Below, piece after piece: positions 5,141 to 5,300 of a DNA stretch of 5,300 bases. The stretch spans positions 1 through 5,300 of the forward strand of contig QIGM01000381.1 of assembly GCA_003230795.1 (NCBI GenBank), read 5' to 3'. Numbering within the stretch: position 1 is the first letter of the stretch; every line of letters begins with the position of its first letter. A model generated the notes under the pieces. The model saw only the letters and a program-made list of their open reading frames with translations. It did no database searches and was not told the origin of the DNA. This DNA comes from a bacterium. GTDB lineage: Bacteria > Bdellovibrionota_C > UBA2361 > SZUA-149. The translations under genes were made by a program, and so were the position numbers.

Positions 5141-5300
5141 TTAAGGATTAAGCCTTTGTATTTTCCAACTATCCTCAGCATCCAATACGTACTCGAAACG
5201 ATCGTGAAGTCGGCCTTCCCCTAGCGTCCAAAACTCAAATCGACGAGGCTGAAGCTCGTAGCCGTTCCAATGCAGAGGGCGAGGAATTTCCTGACCTTCG
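5141..5300 (-). CDS. pdxH: Pyridoxamine 5'-phosphate oxidase, C-terminal part (runs off right edge)
   Basis: The minus strand is open from the window edge to a TAA at 5143-5141 and encodes the last 52 residues of PdxH. The enzyme is an FMN-dependent oxidase that converts pyridoxine or pyridoxamine 5'-phosphate to pyridoxal 5'-phosphate, in the cytoplasm. The visible part reads IPRPLHWNGYELQPRRFEFW, then a short loop, then RLHDRFEY and W-K-I-Q-R-L-N-P at the end. It contains the family's C-terminal signature: the Trp of EFW, then at the usual spacing Arg and His of R-L-H-D-R, which in the E. coli enzyme correspond to W191 (FMN site), R197 and H199 (substrate site) and R201 (FMN). The terminal RLNP matches the normal R-L-x-P ending, so the gene is intact at this end. 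It is convergent with the acidic-protein gene, and I see no clear hairpin terminator in the 27 bases between them. Confidence 0.95.
   Translation of the reverse strand, partial: EGQEIPRPLHWNGYELQPRRFEFWTLGEGRLHDRFEYVLDAEDSWKIQRLNP

Overview
The window looks like chromosomal DNA from a Gram-negative bacterium of roughly balanced base composition. The evidence is a lipoprotein signal with a lipobox, a second exported protein with a Sec signal peptide, and an ordinary housekeeping gene (pdxH) at the right edge. I cannot assign a genus. I see no rRNA, tRNA, CRISPR array, insertion sequence or phage gene, and no strong intrinsic terminator. No gene-free stretch exceeds about 190 bases.

Layout. 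(1) Bases 1-236, minus strand: the N-terminal part of a gene that runs off the left edge, probably a left-handed beta-helix acyltransferase of the kind found in surface-polysaccharide loci. (2) Bases 260-3362, plus strand: a two-gene unit with a 23-base overlap. Its first gene is a 511-residue iron-sulfur flavoprotein of the FrhB/FdhB (coenzyme F420 hydrogenase/dehydrogenase beta subunit) family. Its second is a 529-residue protein with N-terminal TPRs and a C-terminal array of about eleven 13-14-residue W...GF..P..A..W repeats. (3) Bases 3494-3862, plus: a stand-alone CheY-like receiver protein behind a near-consensus sigma-70-type promoter whose predicted transcription start falls on the start codon. 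(4) Bases 4053-4439, plus: a small lipoprotein. (5) Bases 4440-4630: an intergenic region with a three-copy 14-bp tandem repeat, a near-perfect 16-bp palindrome and a possible 8-codon leader. (6) Bases 4631-5113, plus: an exported protein with a very acidic C-terminal half. (7) Bases 5141-5300, minus: the C-terminus of pyridoxamine 5'-phosphate oxidase (pdxH), convergent with the previous gene.

How the genes may work together. The acyltransferase and FrhB-family gene face away from each other with only 11-23 bases between candidate start codons, so their control regions must overlap. FrhB-family proteins in bacteria are often found beside glycan-modifying genes, so a cell-surface glycan role is plausible but is only inferred. 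The overlapping TPR/W-repeat protein is likely cytoplasmic and may scaffold the redox protein or an assembly complex. The receiver, lipoprotein and acidic exported protein each have their own leader region and show no clear link to the first unit. The most unusual element is the W/GF repeat array; the most unusual DNA element is the 14-bp tandem repeat at 4481-4522.
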